Shown piece after piece: positions 29,301 to 38,894 of a stretch of 64,000 nucleotides of DNA. This stretch comes from Vibrio sp. VB16 (lineage in GTDB: Bacteria > Pseudomonadota > Gammaproteobacteria > Enterobacterales > Vibrionaceae). The stretch covers positions 1,550,001 to 1,614,000 of the forward strand of contig NZ_CP087590.1 of the NCBI RefSeq assembly GCF_015594925.2, read 5' to 3'. The notes beneath the pieces were generated by a model, which saw only the letters and a list, made by a program, of their open reading frames with translations, did not search any database and was not told where the DNA came from. Each line of letters opens with the position of its first letter. Positions within the stretch are counted from its first letter, which is position 1. A program made the position numbers and the translations under genes.

Positions 29301-31016
29301 GTTACTGGTGGTGCAAAGGGCGTTACGTTTGAATGTGCTTTGTCATTAGCTAAGAAGTGTCAATCACACTTTATATTAGCAGGGCGCAGTAAGCACATTA
29401 AGATCGATGAGCTACCTGAGTGGGCAGAAGGAAAACAAACCGGAGAGTTAAAAGCCGCGGCTATTGCGTTTCTAAAAGCGTCGGGGGATAAACCAACACC
29501 TGCGAAAGTGGATGCATTAGAAAAACCAATATTAAGTAGTATTGAAATAAACACCGCGCTGGCCGCATTTAACCAAGTGGGTGCCAGTGCAGAATACCTA
29601 AGTCTGGACGTATCAAACGACGAATCAGTGAACCAAAAGCTGTCTCAGATTAGCGATATCACGGGTTTGATTCACGGTGCCGGTGTATTGGCTGACAAAT
29701 TCATTCAAGATAAAACACTGGATGAACTCAACCTCGTTTACGGAACGAAAGTAGGTGGACTTAGAGCGGTATTGAATGCGTTAGATTGTAGCAAGCTAAA
29801 ACTGGTCGCGATATTCTCATCCGCCGCTGGCTTCTATGGCAATAATGGACAGAGCGATTACGCGATGTCAAATGACATCCTTAATAAAGCCGCGTTACAG
29901 ATGTCGGCCCGTTACCCTCAAGCAAAAGTAATGAGCTTCAACTGGGGACCGTGGGATGGAGGTATGGTCAGTCCAGCACTCAAGAAGATGTTTACTGACC
30001 GTGGCGTGTATGTCATCCCACTAAAATCTGGTGCTGAACTGTTTAGTTCACAGCTGCTTAGTGACACAGGCATTCAATTGCTTGTGGGTACAAGCATGCA
30101 AGGTTCTGCAGACAAGGAAGCGTCAATAAAAAAGCTTGATGCGGAGTCTGTGTTAGTTGCAAAGAGTCCGCTGAATAAAAATATCACTGTCACACGTACC
30201 CTTGACCCAAAGGTGATGCCTTTTGTAAAGGACCACTGCATTGCGGGTAACCCTGTGTTACCGACAGTGTGCGCCATACAATGGATGCGTGAGACTGCAG
30301 CACAATGGTTAGGGGCGAACGTGACGGTTCGCGATTACAAACTGCTGAAAGGTGTTATTTTTGAAACGGACGATGTTCAAATATTGACCTTGGATATGAC
30401 GCTTGATGATGAAGGGCAGGTTAAAGCTCTCATTAACAATCAGGGTCGACCGCAATATAAAGCGCTGTTGACGATCCAAACCGTGATTGAACCCAAGCTA
30501 AAAACGTTCACAACGGATGAAAGTACTCAGGTTGCGGTAGGCGTGGAGCTATACAGTAATGGGACCTTATTTCATGGTCCAAGGTTGCAAGGCATACAAG
30601 CGGTTCAAGATTTTGATGATTCAGGGCTTCTTGCTTCTTGCCAGTTACCGATGATCGCTGAACAAGACTGTGGTTCATTTATTGCGACGCAACATTTTGC
30701 TGGTTGTCAGCCATTCGCTGAGGACTATTTACTACAAGCTATGTTGGTTTGGGCCCGATTAAAATATGCGGCCGCGAGTTTGCCTTCTGCTATCGGCGAG
30801 TTCGTTTCGTATGAGCCTATGCGATCAGGTGATAAAGGTTGGTTAGAGCTTGAAGTGGTAAAACACACCTCTCGTTCACTACAAGCAAATATCGCGCTTT
30901 ATCATAGTGATGGACGTTTAAGCTGCACAATGAGTGGGGCCAAGGTGACGATCAGTAAAAGCCTTAATGAGGCATTTTTGAACAAGCCTAACTTAGAAAA
31001 GGAGTGTTTGTCATAG
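23343..31016 (+). CDS. pfaA: PfaA, polyunsaturated fatty acid synthase subunit (KS-MAT-5xACP-KR-PS/DH)
   Basis: Giant cytosolic iterative synthase subunit of 2557 residues for EPA- or DHA-type fatty acids. The ketosynthase (about 15-480) has Cys223 in DAACAGS and the histidine motifs EAHGTGT and GHTKSAAG. The malonyl-CoA acyltransferase has Ser697 in GHSFGE. A Pro/Ala/Val/Gln linker (about 1160-1210) precedes five tandem ACP domains, whose GIDS phosphopantetheine serines are Ser1243, 1350, 1446, 1547 and 1655. The ketoreductase (about 1970-2190) has VTGGAKGVT and Tyr2173 in the QSDYAMSN motif. A C-terminal dehydratase-like region starts near 2280 (HCIAGNPVLPTV). It is the first gene of the pfaABCD operon, with ribosome binding site GGAG eight bases before the ATG. 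All key residues look intact. Confidence 0.97.
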   Translation: MSQTSKSTSDSQQDMRLNKRLKDTPIAIVGMASIFANSRYLNKFWDLISEKIDAITDIPESHWRAEDYYDSDKSTPDKSYCKRGGFIPDVDFNPMEFGLPPNILELTDTSQLLSLIVAKEVLADAKLPENYDRDKIGITLGVGGGQKIAQSLNARLQYPVLKKVFNSSGISDQDSEMLIKKFQDQYIHWEENSFPGSLGNVIAGRIANRFDLGGMNCVVDAACAGSLAALRMALSELVDGRSEMMITGGVCTDNSPTMYMSFSKTPAFTTNETIQPFDIDSKGMMIGEGIGMIALKRLDDAERDGDRIYSVIKGIGASSDGKFKSIYAPRPEGQAKALKRAYDDAGFAPHTLGLLEAHGTGTAAGDVAEFNGLNSIFSQGNENKQHIALGSVKSQIGHTKSAAGTAGLIKAALALHHKVLPATINVTSPNPKLNIEDSPFYLNTQTRPWMRQADDTPRRAGVSSFGFGGTNFHVVMEEYTPEHTRGDKYRQRQVPQTVLLSADTPNTLLANLKEISMDISNQKTTLETLAGIHGMRSIDADHARLGMVVNSDEELLTQLKQSVSLLEGQSKSHWQLPSGTSYRDSGLVSENGIAKVAALFAGQGSQYLNMGSDLACHFPEMRQHLANADKVFSQNKKTPLSQVLFPIPAFNSQDISTQEATLTNTSNAQSAIGVLSMGQYELMTQAGFKPDMIAGHSFGELSALFASGTISQEDYYQLAFARGDSMAATPLEGDSGTMYAVILDADKLAEVEKTIGAFDGVSIANYNAPTQLVIAGPTDNAQRAAKALTEQGFKAIPLPVSGAFHTPLVAHAQKPFAAAIDKTTFNTPVLPLYSNATGVLYKNDGKVIKKAFKQHMLQSVRFSSQLESMYQAGARVFVEFGPKNILQKLVEKTLINKADELYTISLNPNPKGDHDLQLRLAAVQLAVVGVSLETVDPYQAELAKPGAMSPMNIKLNAANHISASTRAKMTVSLEAGKVSKQTEIVEKIVEKEVIKTEIREVAVAAMPETVQVVSQQNTKTSEPVTTTHNAISQTGSPQPSALSIPNADASLQAFFTAQQQAAELHQQFLAIPQQYGDTFATLMTQQAQMAATGVAIPDSLQRSMEMFHQHQAETLKAHAHYLELQSISNSSALGLLSSNSSVVPAVTAIDTVVPAMTPVKTVAVSQPVVSAPTPVQPVAPVQTVAPVQPVAPAPSVAVPQAIVPIQTSDAEKVMLEVVADKTGYPTEMLDLDMDMEADLGIDSIKRVEILGTVQDQMPNLPELNAEDLVECRTLGEIVSYMNGKLGAQSPSGLNEAPAIHTQIAAATNASALTATQIQTTMLEVVADKTGYPTEMLDLAMDMEADLGIDSIKRVEILGTVQDQLPDLPELNPEDLAECRTLGEIVDYMNGQLAKVSPSTVAPVQTNGLTAEQVQGTMLEVVADKTGYPTEMLDLAMDMEADLGIDSIKRVEILGTVQDQLPGLPELNPEDLAECRTLGEIVDYMNSKLSSVAAVDNTSTPVADNAVTHLDAAHVQSTMLAVVAEKTGYPSEMLELTMDMEADLGIDSIKRVEILGTVQDLLPDLPELNPEDLAECRTLGEIVDYMNSKLPSVTVATAVPMATEMASTSATNNTINHLDAAHIQSVMLAVVADKTGYPAEMLDLAMDMEADLGIDSIKRVEILGTVQDQLPDLPELNPEDLAECRTLGEIVAYMQSKLSGDLTSASTGGKAPVEAVLESVTETLVVDLPPHNEVALKKCPAVDRLADCFDKNACIVITDDGHNAGVLAETLSAHGLQVAVVRTPLSVASPLNTEISSYSLTSVDEAGVKGVIANIESAHKQIGGFIHLQPYVSDTTSGHAAIELNEDAKSSISMAFLFAKLLHSQLNSVTSSSRRSFFTVSRIDGGFGYLDAEQIAKAELNQAALSGLTKTLSHEWPTVFCRALDVAPTLDARQFADSITAELFDVNTHAVEIGLSGSGRSALTAIEAVNSEKKQAAALLTNTDKVLVTGGAKGVTFECALSLAKKCQSHFILAGRSKHIKIDELPEWAEGKQTGELKAAAIAFLKASGDKPTPAKVDALEKPILSSIEINTALAAFNQVGASAEYLSLDVSNDESVNQKLSQISDITGLIHGAGVLADKFIQDKTLDELNLVYGTKVGGLRAVLNALDCSKLKLVAIFSSAAGFYGNNGQSDYAMSNDILNKAALQMSARYPQAKVMSFNWGPWDGGMVSPALKKMFTDRGVYVIPLKSGAELFSSQLLSDTGIQLLVGTSMQGSADKEASIKKLDAESVLVAKSPLNKNITVTRTLDPKVMPFVKDHCIAGNPVLPTVCAIQWMRETAAQWLGANVTVRDYKLLKGVIFETDDVQILTLDMTLDDEGQVKALINNQGRPQYKALLTIQTVIEPKLKTFTTDESTQVAVGVELYSNGTLFHGPRLQGIQAVQDFDDSGLLASCQLPMIAEQDCGSFIATQHFAGCQPFAEDYLLQAMLVWARLKYAAASLPSAIGEFVSYEPMRSGDKGWLELEVVKHTSRSLQANIALYHSDGRLSCTMSGAKVTISKSLNEAFLNKPNLEKECLS
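26968..28436 (+). repeat. Five tandem ACP-coding repeats within pfaA
   Basis: Five highly similar units encode acyl carrier domains; the active-site serine codons are at 27069, 27390, 27678, 27981 and 28305, a spacing of 288 to 324 bases. Each unit encodes the shared core EADLGIDSIKRVEILGTVQD. Synonymous differences are scattered through the units, so the array is not a very recent duplication. Confidence 0.95.
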
Positions 31017-33073
31017 TGGACAACTCTGTTACTGAAGCGATGCCATTGCGCATCGCTATCTTAACGCAATCAGCTGAGATCCTGTCGTTATCTGGCGATA
31101 AACTACCGCCAATTGAAACCGTGTTACTGATGGATGACTTTGAAGCTTCCTTACAAAAAGCGATTCAACTCGTTACTCAAGGGCGCCTAGTAAAACTCTC
31201 GATTCCTGCTGAGCCTAATGCTGCGTTCTCTAAGGCAAACGATGGTCAGCCAGTATTGCTGATGCTGTCGGGACTTATGGCGGCCCAGAATAAAATACAT
31301 CCTCACGCCTATCTGTGCGCTTTTAATGTGGGTGCCGTTGGTACAACTACTGAGTGTGTGAAAGGCGCGTTGGCACAAGCCCGCCGTCAGCAAGCGGATT
31401 TAAGTAACCAACAAACGTTTCGTTCCTCGACGGCAAAGCAGAAGTTTATGGCGTTGCATAGCATGGTTGAAGCGATTGCTGGTCGAGATATTGGCTCTGA
31501 TTCTGCTGATACCAGTACACACAACTATTGGTTCACTGAGCCGCATAAAGCGCGAGTGACCAGTGTTACTTTTGAGTCTGAATCGAGCTCAAGTAGCTTA
31601 GTCTTAACTCAGGCCACCGGGCTAAAAATGGCTCGTTCATTATTGTCGTCGTCACGACTCTTCTTCATCGTGACCGGGAAAAATGAAATGGAGTTGTCGA
31701 GTTATTTAACGCGATTGAGCGGGCAGTTGAACGCAGATTCTACTCGCTCGGATTACCTGATAGATTTGATGATTGAAAACCTTAAACAGTTTCAGGTTGG
31801 AGTCTCGCGCTCACCAGCGGAACTGACCATTGTACTGCAAGCCACGTCGGTAAGGACATTGTTGCAAGAGATCAAGGCGATAGGCGATGCACTACCAAAA
31901 TTAATGGCGGATAAGAGCCATTATAAGACACCCGCCGGAAGTTGTTTCTCATCGTCACCAAACAGCAAAGGCGGCGTGACGTTTGTATACCCCGGTGTTG
32001 GGACGGTTTATCCCGGAATGTTGCGCGATTTCTATCAGTATTTTCCCGAACTTTATTCTCGTTTAGAGCGTGAAGGTAACCTAAAAGAGATACTGCAAAG
32101 TGACAAAATATACGGCAACAATCCGACAGAGATGAGTTTAAGTGAGTTGGCGATTGCTGGTGTAGGTAGCAGTTATCTGTTGACTCAACTGTTGTGCAAT
32201 GAATTCGCCATTCGACCTGATTTTGCTTTGGGTTACTCCAAAGGAGAGGCATCAATGTGGGCGAGTCTAGGTGTATGGAAAAACCCACACGCCCTGATAG
32301 AAATGACCAAAACGAGCCCAATATTTACGAGTGCAATTTCTGGTGAATTAACCGCGGTTCGTGAGGCGTGGCGTTTAAGCGGTAATGAAGAGATTATCTG
32401 GAACAGCTTTGTTGTGCGTAGCGATGCCGCCTCAATTGAATTGCTGTTACCAGAATTTCCACATGTCTATTTGGCGATAATTCAAGGGGATACTTGCGTC
32501 ATTGCAGGCTGTGAGCAGGCGTGCCGTCGCTTACTTAAAAAACTCGGTAAACGTGGTATCGCAGCCAACAGAGTCACCGCGATGCATACGCCGCCAGCAT
32601 TAAGCCAGCATAAGCAAGTGACGGCGTTCTATCGTCAACCACTATGTGATGAATTACCGAAACACATTCGTTTTATCAGCGCAGCAAGCTTGCTGCCGCA
32701 AAATCAGGACCAGCCTATCAATATGGATAGCCAGAGTATCGCCGATTCGATCGCCGATACATATTGCTCGATGCTCAATTTCACTGCATTAGTACAAAAT
32801 GCTCGTGGGCACGGAGCTCGTTTATTTGTCGAGGTAGGCGCTGATCGCCAAACGTGCACCCTGATAGATAAGATTAATCGAGTAGATAACGTGACCAATG
32901 AACACGGTACTGTTGCGACGAATGCAAAAGGTGGCGAAGACATACTCACCTTACTTAAGTGTATTGGACAGTTAGTGAGTCACCAAATTCCATTGTCACT
33001 CGACCCTTTGTTGAAAGGGCTTGAGCAGGTTCGAGCAACCTCAGAAACAACTTTAGAAGGAGAACCAGCATGA
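31016..33073 (+). CDS. pfaB: PfaB, PUFA synthase acyltransferase subunit
   Basis: Subunit of 685 residues with an acyltransferase domain in its second half (GVTFVYPGVGTVYPGM near 320 and the nucleophile elbow LGYSKGEASMWAS near 405). The N-terminal part resembles a decayed ketosynthase-like region. In other pfa systems PfaB influences whether the product is EPA or DHA. I place the start at GTG 31016, which overlaps the last base of the pfaA stop. The upstream GTG at 31004 directly abuts the AGGAG ribosome binding site and so cannot use it. The gene ends by overlapping pfaC by four bases (ATGA), implying translational coupling. Confidence 0.92.
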   Translation: MDNSVTEAMPLRIAILTQSAEILSLSGDKLPPIETVLLMDDFEASLQKAIQLVTQGRLVKLSIPAEPNAAFSKANDGQPVLLMLSGLMAAQNKIHPHAYLCAFNVGAVGTTTECVKGALAQARRQQADLSNQQTFRSSTAKQKFMALHSMVEAIAGRDIGSDSADTSTHNYWFTEPHKARVTSVTFESESSSSSLVLTQATGLKMARSLLSSSRLFFIVTGKNEMELSSYLTRLSGQLNADSTRSDYLIDLMIENLKQFQVGVSRSPAELTIVLQATSVRTLLQEIKAIGDALPKLMADKSHYKTPAGSCFSSSPNSKGGVTFVYPGVGTVYPGMLRDFYQYFPELYSRLEREGNLKEILQSDKIYGNNPTEMSLSELAIAGVGSSYLLTQLLCNEFAIRPDFALGYSKGEASMWASLGVWKNPHALIEMTKTSPIFTSAISGELTAVREAWRLSGNEEIIWNSFVVRSDAASIELLLPEFPHVYLAIIQGDTCVIAGCEQACRRLLKKLGKRGIAANRVTAMHTPPALSQHKQVTAFYRQPLCDELPKHIRFISAASLLPQNQDQPINMDSQSIADSIADTYCSMLNFTALVQNARGHGARLFVEVGADRQTCTLIDKINRVDNVTNEHGTVATNAKGGEDILTLLKCIGQLVSHQIPLSLDPLLKGLEQVRATSETTLEGEPA

Positions 33074-36000
33074 GTTCTCACCGTCAAGCTAAGATAGCTA
33101 TCGTCGGTTTAGCTAACCTTTACCCGGACGCGGATACGCCAAAGACGTTTTGGCAAAACCTGCTAGAAAAAAAAGATTCTCGTACCACGTTACGTGCCGA
33201 AAAACTGGGTGCAGATCCCGAGGCCTATCAAGGTCAGCAAGGGGAATCCGACCGTTTTTATTGCGATAAAGGGGGGTACATTGAGAACTTCACTTTTGAT
33301 GCGAGCGGATATCACCTGCCAGTAGAAAAATTTGAAGGTTTAGATGACAGCTTTTTATGGGCTATAGATACCAGCCGTAAAGCATTATTGGATGCAGGCA
33401 TCGCCTCGGATTCTCAACTCCTCGAGCGAACGGGTGTAATTATGGGGGCGCTGTCGTTTCCTACTACGCGTTCTAATGACTTATTTTTGCCGCTTTATCA
33501 TTCTGCGGTAGAGAAAGCCTTGCAGGCAACGTTGGCCAACCCAGATTTTTTATTAAGCCCTTCGAATGAGTCAGACCGAAAACTAAACCCAGCCAATGGT
33601 ATTGCTGCACATAATGCCTCCAAATTAGTTGCTGACGCCCTAGGGTTAGGAAGCGTTCAGTTAAGCCTTGATGCTGCCTGTGCAAGCTCGGTTTACTCAC
33701 TAAAACTAGCCTGTGATTATCTCAATACTGGCAAAGCTGACATGATGTTGGCCGGTGCCGTGTCAGGCGCGGACCCATTCTTTATTAATATGGGTTTTTC
33801 AATCTTCCATGCCTACCCGGATCACGGTGTATCGGTGCCTTTTGATACCAATAGTAAAGGTTTATTTGCTGGTGAAGGAGCAGGGGTATTAGTCCTTAAG
33901 CGGCTTGAAGATGCAGAGCGTGATGGTGACCAAATTTATGCGGTTGTGAGTGGCACTGGTTTATCAAATGATGGCCGTGGGCAATTTGTACTGAGCCCAA
34001 ATAGCAAAGGGCAAGTTCAAGCTTTTGAACGAGCTTATGAAGCCAGTGACCTTTCGCCGGAAAGTATCGAAGTGATTGAATGCCATGCAACTGGAACGCC
34101 ACTTGGGGATAAAGTTGAATTGACCTCAATGGAACGTTTTTTTGCAGATAAACTGAAGGGAAGCGAAGCACCACTTATCGGATCTGCTAAATCCAACTTA
34201 GGTCATTTACTCACGGCGGCGGGTATGCCGGGTATTATGAAGATGATCTTCGCAATGAAAGAAGGCCAACTTCCACCGAGTATCAATCTTGTTACGCCGC
34301 TCTCTTCCCCTGATGGTCTATTTGGTGCCCATGTGCTGCCGAATCAGGTGCAACCTTGGCCTGATAAGAAAGGCAACCGTCAACGCTGTGCGGGCGTTTC
34401 TGTATTTGGTTTTGGTGGCAGTAACGCGCATCTCTTACTCGAAGAATGGAAAGGTCAATCTGATAAGATTGCCTCTAAGACTGGAAAAGATAAAACGCAA
34501 ATACCTCAGTTGAAGGTGACGGGTTTAGCCTCGCATTTTGGTTCGCTAAAAACGATAGGTGCCTTAAATTCCGCTATCCAAACCGGTGCGGATGCCTTTG
34601 TTTCGCTACCAAAAAAACGTTGGAAAGGGCTGGATCAACATCCTGAACTACTGAGTCAGTTTGGACTACATACCGTACCGCAAGGTGCCTATATCGACCA
34701 GTTCGATTTTGACTTTCTGCGCTTCAAAGTACCGCCAAATGAAGATGACCGACTGATATCGCAACAGCTTTTATTGATGAAGGTGGCAGATGAGGCGATC
34801 CGTGATGCGAAGTTGGAGGCCGGACAAAAAGTGGCGGTTTTAGTTGCCATGGAAACCGAACTGGAGATGCATCAATTCCGTGGGCGAGTTAACCTGCACA
34901 CTCAACTTTCCGATAGCCTGAACAACATGGGCATAGCGTTGAGTGACAGTGAGTATCTTGCACTAGAAGCGATTGCAATGGACAGCGTGCTCGATGCCGC
35001 AAAACTGAACCAGTACACCAGTTTCATCGGCAATATCATGGCGTCGCGTATTGCGTCGTTATGGGACTTTAATGGTCCGGCCTTTACGATTTCCGCCGCA
35101 GAACAATCGGTAGCGCGCTGTATCGACGTAGCTCAAAACCTAATGTCACAAGATTCGTTGGATGCCGTGGTGATTGCTGCGGTTGATCTAAGTGGTAGTG
35201 TTGAACAAGTTATTCTGAAAAATCGCGTCACTCCCGTGGCCGCGACGGCACAGGATAATGGTTGGAAAGTAGGTGAAGGTGCGGGTGCCATTGTCTTGGT
35301 TGATAAGCACGTTCTTGCTGACACACAAAATCAACCAAGCAACAGTTATGCAGAAATCAGAGCCCTTGGTTTTAGCGCCATGACACACAGTAATAAGCTA
35401 ACGGAGCGTCTATTAAGTCAATCGAAGATGCTCGAAAAAAGCGTGGGTATACTCGAAATAAACCAGGCACCAGAAAGCAACGAACCAGTGCAATTACCGT
35501 TGGTGAATGCGACAAGAACTCAAGCCAGTCAGCGCTTAGGTCATTGTAATTCAGCATCAGGTATGGCGAGTATTCTACACGGGTTACTCAGCCTAAATCA
35601 GACACGAGTGGACTCGAATGATAAAGCCGCAATGGTCACGAATATTAGTGAAAATCAATGCTCTCAGCTGTTACTTTGTCAATCGGTTGCCGAAACACAA
35701 TCGTTGGCTCTTCGTCTGAATAACGACCTTCCGACCGATTCTAAGCGTCAGTTGATTAAACAAGTCACCCTTGGTGGCCGTGATATTTATCAGCATGTTG
35801 TGAGTTCGGATTTTTCTGAATTATCCGCAATTCGACAAAAAAGTACCCATGCAAAGCCGCGCGTAGCTAGACAACAAGCAACGAAGCATTCCGTCGCGAG
35901 TTCGTTGATAGACCCATTGCAAATAACGCGTTCGCAAGCGACCAAGTCGCCGGAAGTATCCGTCCCCGTAAGTCCACTCTTATCCCAGACGTTGGCACCA

Positions 36001-38874
36001 TCACACCAGACTTCGATTACAGGTATTCAAAGTAATATGACAGATCAGAACTCATCTTCGTTCATAAAAAATCAACAACGTGCTCAGCAGGTTCATCAAG
36101 CATTCCTTCAAAGCCGAGAGCAGGGCTTGAAGATGGCTGATGCGTTAATGAAAGCGCAGTTACAGGCGGTGACTTCTCAGGTACAGGCGGAACCAATTTC
36201 TGGGTTAAACCAGCAACCTGCGGTGTCCGTAATATCTCAAAAGGCCGTGTCGTCGTCGCGTTCCGCGTTGATGCCAGAGCCCGTTATCAACAAGCCTATT
36301 CGTAAACCATGCATTTGGGATTATGATGACTTAGTGGAGTATGCGGAAGGCGATATTGCGAAGGTATTTGGAGCGGATTACGCTATTATCGACAGCTATT
36401 CTCGTCGTGTAAGATTGCCTACGACAGACTATTTATTGGTATCTCGAGTCACGAAGCTTGATGCAACCATGCTTGAATATAAGCCAAGCAGCATGACGAC
36501 TGAATACGATATTCCGGTTAATGCCCCTTATCTGGTTGACGGACAAATCCCTTGGGCTGTGGCAGTAGAATCAGGTCAATGTGATTTGATGTTGATCAGT
36601 TATTTAGGTATTGATTTTGAAAACAAAGGTGAGCGGGTCTACCGCTTGCTAGATTGTACTCTGACTTTCTTGGGTGATTTACCTCGTGGGGGAGACACCC
36701 TCCGTTACGACATCTCCATCAATCACTTTGCCCGAAATGGCGATACGCTACTGTTTTTCTTCTCTTATGAATGTTTTGTCGGCGATAAGATAATTCTGAA
36801 AATGGATAATGGTTGTGCAGGCTTCTTTACTGATGAAGAGCTTGCGGATGGTAAAGGCGTTATCCATACGGAAGAAGAAATAAAGTCAAAAAATCTTGTG
36901 GTTAAACAGCGTTTCAATCCGTTGTTGCATTGTCCGAAAACCCAATTTGATTATCAAGCTCTGTACCCGTTACTCGATGGGGATATTGCGGGATGTTTTG
37001 GAGACAGTCATCAGTCCAATCGTGTTCAACCTTCACTGTGTTTCAGTTCAGAAAAATTCATGATGATTGAACAAGTCAGCCGTGTTGAACCTCAAGGTGG
37101 CGCGTGGGGACTTGGTCTTATTGAAGGTCACAAACAGCTTGAGCCTGATCATTGGTACTTTCCTTGCCACTTTAAAGATGACTCGGTGATGGCTGGATCA
37201 TTGATGGCGGAAGGCTGTGGTCAATTGCTTCAGTTCTATATGATGCATTTGGGTCTTCATACTCAGGTAGAAAATGGGCGTTTTCAGCCGTTGGAAAATG
37301 CCTCTCAGCAGGTCCGTTGTCGTGGTCAGGTATTACCGCAATCTGCTGTACTGACTTATCGAATGGAAGTGACGGAAATAGGGTTAACACCTCGCCCTTA
37401 TGCGAAAGCGAATATTGATATCCTGCTCGATGGCAAAATCGTCGTCGATTTTAAAAACTTGGGTGTGATGATCAAAGAAGAAGCAGAATGCACTCGCTAC
37501 GATCAACGCTCGCAAGCAACGCTGGCCGACGCCACCGAGCTGAACGTTAACCCTAAGCCTGTTGCGCCAGTAACTCAGGTATCTTCGGTTCAAAAGCAAG
37601 CCTCGGCTAATGCGCCTTTGATGGCTCAGGTTCCCGATCTAAAAACGGCTCAGAACAAAGGCGTGATTCCGCTTCAGCATGTTGAAGCACCAATGACACC
37701 GGATTACGCCAATCGCACACCCGATACCGTGCCATTTACTCCGTACCATATGTTTGAATTCGCAACGGGCGATATCGAAAAGTGCTTTGGTCCAGATTTC
37801 TCCATCTATCGCGGTATGATCCCGCCGCGTACCCCTTGCGGTGATTTGCAATTGACTACCCGAGTGATCGAGGTTAATGGTACGCGTGGCGACTTTAAGA
37901 CACCTTCGTCTTGTATTGCGGAATACGAAGTGCCGCAAAACGCATGGTATTTTGACGAAAATAGCCACAGCAGTTTGATGCCATATTCAGTGCTGATGGA
38001 AATCTCGTTGCAACCAAATGGATTTATTTCAGGCTATATGGGTACAACGTTAGGCTTCCCTGGTTTGGAACTCTTTTTCCGCAACCTAGATGGAAGCGGC
38101 AAGATGTTAAGAAATGTTGATCTGCGTGGTAAGACTATCGTCAATGATTCTCGTCTACTTTCAACGGTCATGATGGGCACCAATATCATCCAGAGCTTCA
38201 GCTTTGAATTAAGCACCGACGGCATTCCTTTCTATGAAGGCACCGCGGTATTTGGTTACTTCAAAGGGGATGCGCTAAAGGATCAACTTGGTCTGGATAA
38301 CGGGCAGGTGAAACAACCATGGCACGTGGATAACAATCGCACGCCGGATGTGAGTATTGACTTGCTCGATAAAGCGAGTCGCTACTTTAACGCGCCACTC
38401 TCTGCAAGTGGTGAGTTGCAGCCCCATTATAAGCTCGCCGGTGGCCGACTGAACTTTATTGATAAAGTCGACATCACTAGTGATGGTGGTAAAGCTGGCC
38501 TCGGCTATTTGCATGCCGAACGTACGATTGACCCGAGTGATTGGTTCTTCCAGTTCCACTTCCATCAAGATCCGGTTATGCCTGGTTCGCTTGGTGTTGA
38601 AGCCATTATTGAGCTGATGCAAACCTACGCGATTAACAAAGATTTAGGCGCGGGTTTCCATTCACCAAAATTTGGTCAGATTGAGTCTGAAGTAAAATGG
38701 AAATATCGCGGTCAAATTAACCCGTTGAATAAACAGATGTCACTGGATGTACATATTACCGCTATCGAAGAGAGAGACGGTAAAACGGTCATTATCGGTG
38801 ATGCAAACTTAAGCAAAGATGGTCTGCGTATATACGAACTATCTGACATCGCTATCTGTATTGAAGAAGCGTGA
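33070..38874 (+). CDS. pfaC: PfaC, PUFA synthase subunit (KS-CLF-DH-DH)
   Basis: Subunit of 1934 residues. The ketosynthase has Cys204 in DAACASS and the histidine motifs ECHATGT and GSAKSNLGH. A chain-length-factor domain (about 510-900) follows, in which the cysteine position is Glu678 (SAAEQS), as expected for a non-condensing partner. After a Gln/Ser-rich linker come two FabA-like hotdog dehydratase/isomerase domains. Their histidines are at about 1367 (PCHFKDDSVMAGSL) and 1830 (QFHFHQDPVMPGSL). These domains create and isomerise the cis double bonds. The start codon overlaps the pfaB stop; pfaD follows after 20 bases. Confidence 0.96.
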   Translation: MSSHRQAKIAIVGLANLYPDADTPKTFWQNLLEKKDSRTTLRAEKLGADPEAYQGQQGESDRFYCDKGGYIENFTFDASGYHLPVEKFEGLDDSFLWAIDTSRKALLDAGIASDSQLLERTGVIMGALSFPTTRSNDLFLPLYHSAVEKALQATLANPDFLLSPSNESDRKLNPANGIAAHNASKLVADALGLGSVQLSLDAACASSVYSLKLACDYLNTGKADMMLAGAVSGADPFFINMGFSIFHAYPDHGVSVPFDTNSKGLFAGEGAGVLVLKRLEDAERDGDQIYAVVSGTGLSNDGRGQFVLSPNSKGQVQAFERAYEASDLSPESIEVIECHATGTPLGDKVELTSMERFFADKLKGSEAPLIGSAKSNLGHLLTAAGMPGIMKMIFAMKEGQLPPSINLVTPLSSPDGLFGAHVLPNQVQPWPDKKGNRQRCAGVSVFGFGGSNAHLLLEEWKGQSDKIASKTGKDKTQIPQLKVTGLASHFGSLKTIGALNSAIQTGADAFVSLPKKRWKGLDQHPELLSQFGLHTVPQGAYIDQFDFDFLRFKVPPNEDDRLISQQLLLMKVADEAIRDAKLEAGQKVAVLVAMETELEMHQFRGRVNLHTQLSDSLNNMGIALSDSEYLALEAIAMDSVLDAAKLNQYTSFIGNIMASRIASLWDFNGPAFTISAAEQSVARCIDVAQNLMSQDSLDAVVIAAVDLSGSVEQVILKNRVTPVAATAQDNGWKVGEGAGAIVLVDKHVLADTQNQPSNSYAEIRALGFSAMTHSNKLTERLLSQSKMLEKSVGILEINQAPESNEPVQLPLVNATRTQASQRLGHCNSASGMASILHGLLSLNQTRVDSNDKAAMVTNISENQCSQLLLCQSVAETQSLALRLNNDLPTDSKRQLIKQVTLGGRDIYQHVVSSDFSELSAIRQKSTHAKPRVARQQATKHSVASSLIDPLQITRSQATKSPEVSVPVSPLLSQTLAPSHQTSITGIQSNMTDQNSSSFIKNQQRAQQVHQAFLQSREQGLKMADALMKAQLQAVTSQVQAEPISGLNQQPAVSVISQKAVSSSRSALMPEPVINKPIRKPCIWDYDDLVEYAEGDIAKVFGADYAIIDSYSRRVRLPTTDYLLVSRVTKLDATMLEYKPSSMTTEYDIPVNAPYLVDGQIPWAVAVESGQCDLMLISYLGIDFENKGERVYRLLDCTLTFLGDLPRGGDTLRYDISINHFARNGDTLLFFFSYECFVGDKIILKMDNGCAGFFTDEELADGKGVIHTEEEIKSKNLVVKQRFNPLLHCPKTQFDYQALYPLLDGDIAGCFGDSHQSNRVQPSLCFSSEKFMMIEQVSRVEPQGGAWGLGLIEGHKQLEPDHWYFPCHFKDDSVMAGSLMAEGCGQLLQFYMMHLGLHTQVENGRFQPLENASQQVRCRGQVLPQSAVLTYRMEVTEIGLTPRPYAKANIDILLDGKIVVDFKNLGVMIKEEAECTRYDQRSQATLADATELNVNPKPVAPVTQVSSVQKQASANAPLMAQVPDLKTAQNKGVIPLQHVEAPMTPDYANRTPDTVPFTPYHMFEFATGDIEKCFGPDFSIYRGMIPPRTPCGDLQLTTRVIEVNGTRGDFKTPSSCIAEYEVPQNAWYFDENSHSSLMPYSVLMEISLQPNGFISGYMGTTLGFPGLELFFRNLDGSGKMLRNVDLRGKTIVNDSRLLSTVMMGTNIIQSFSFELSTDGIPFYEGTAVFGYFKGDALKDQLGLDNGQVKQPWHVDNNRTPDVSIDLLDKASRYFNAPLSASGELQPHYKLAGGRLNFIDKVDITSDGGKAGLGYLHAERTIDPSDWFFQFHFHQDPVMPGSLGVEAIIELMQTYAINKDLGAGFHSPKFGQIESEVKWKYRGQINPLNKQMSLDVHITAIEERDGKTVIIGDANLSKDGLRIYELSDIAICIEEA

Positions 38875-38894
38875 GAAAAGGGTAAAGAAAGACT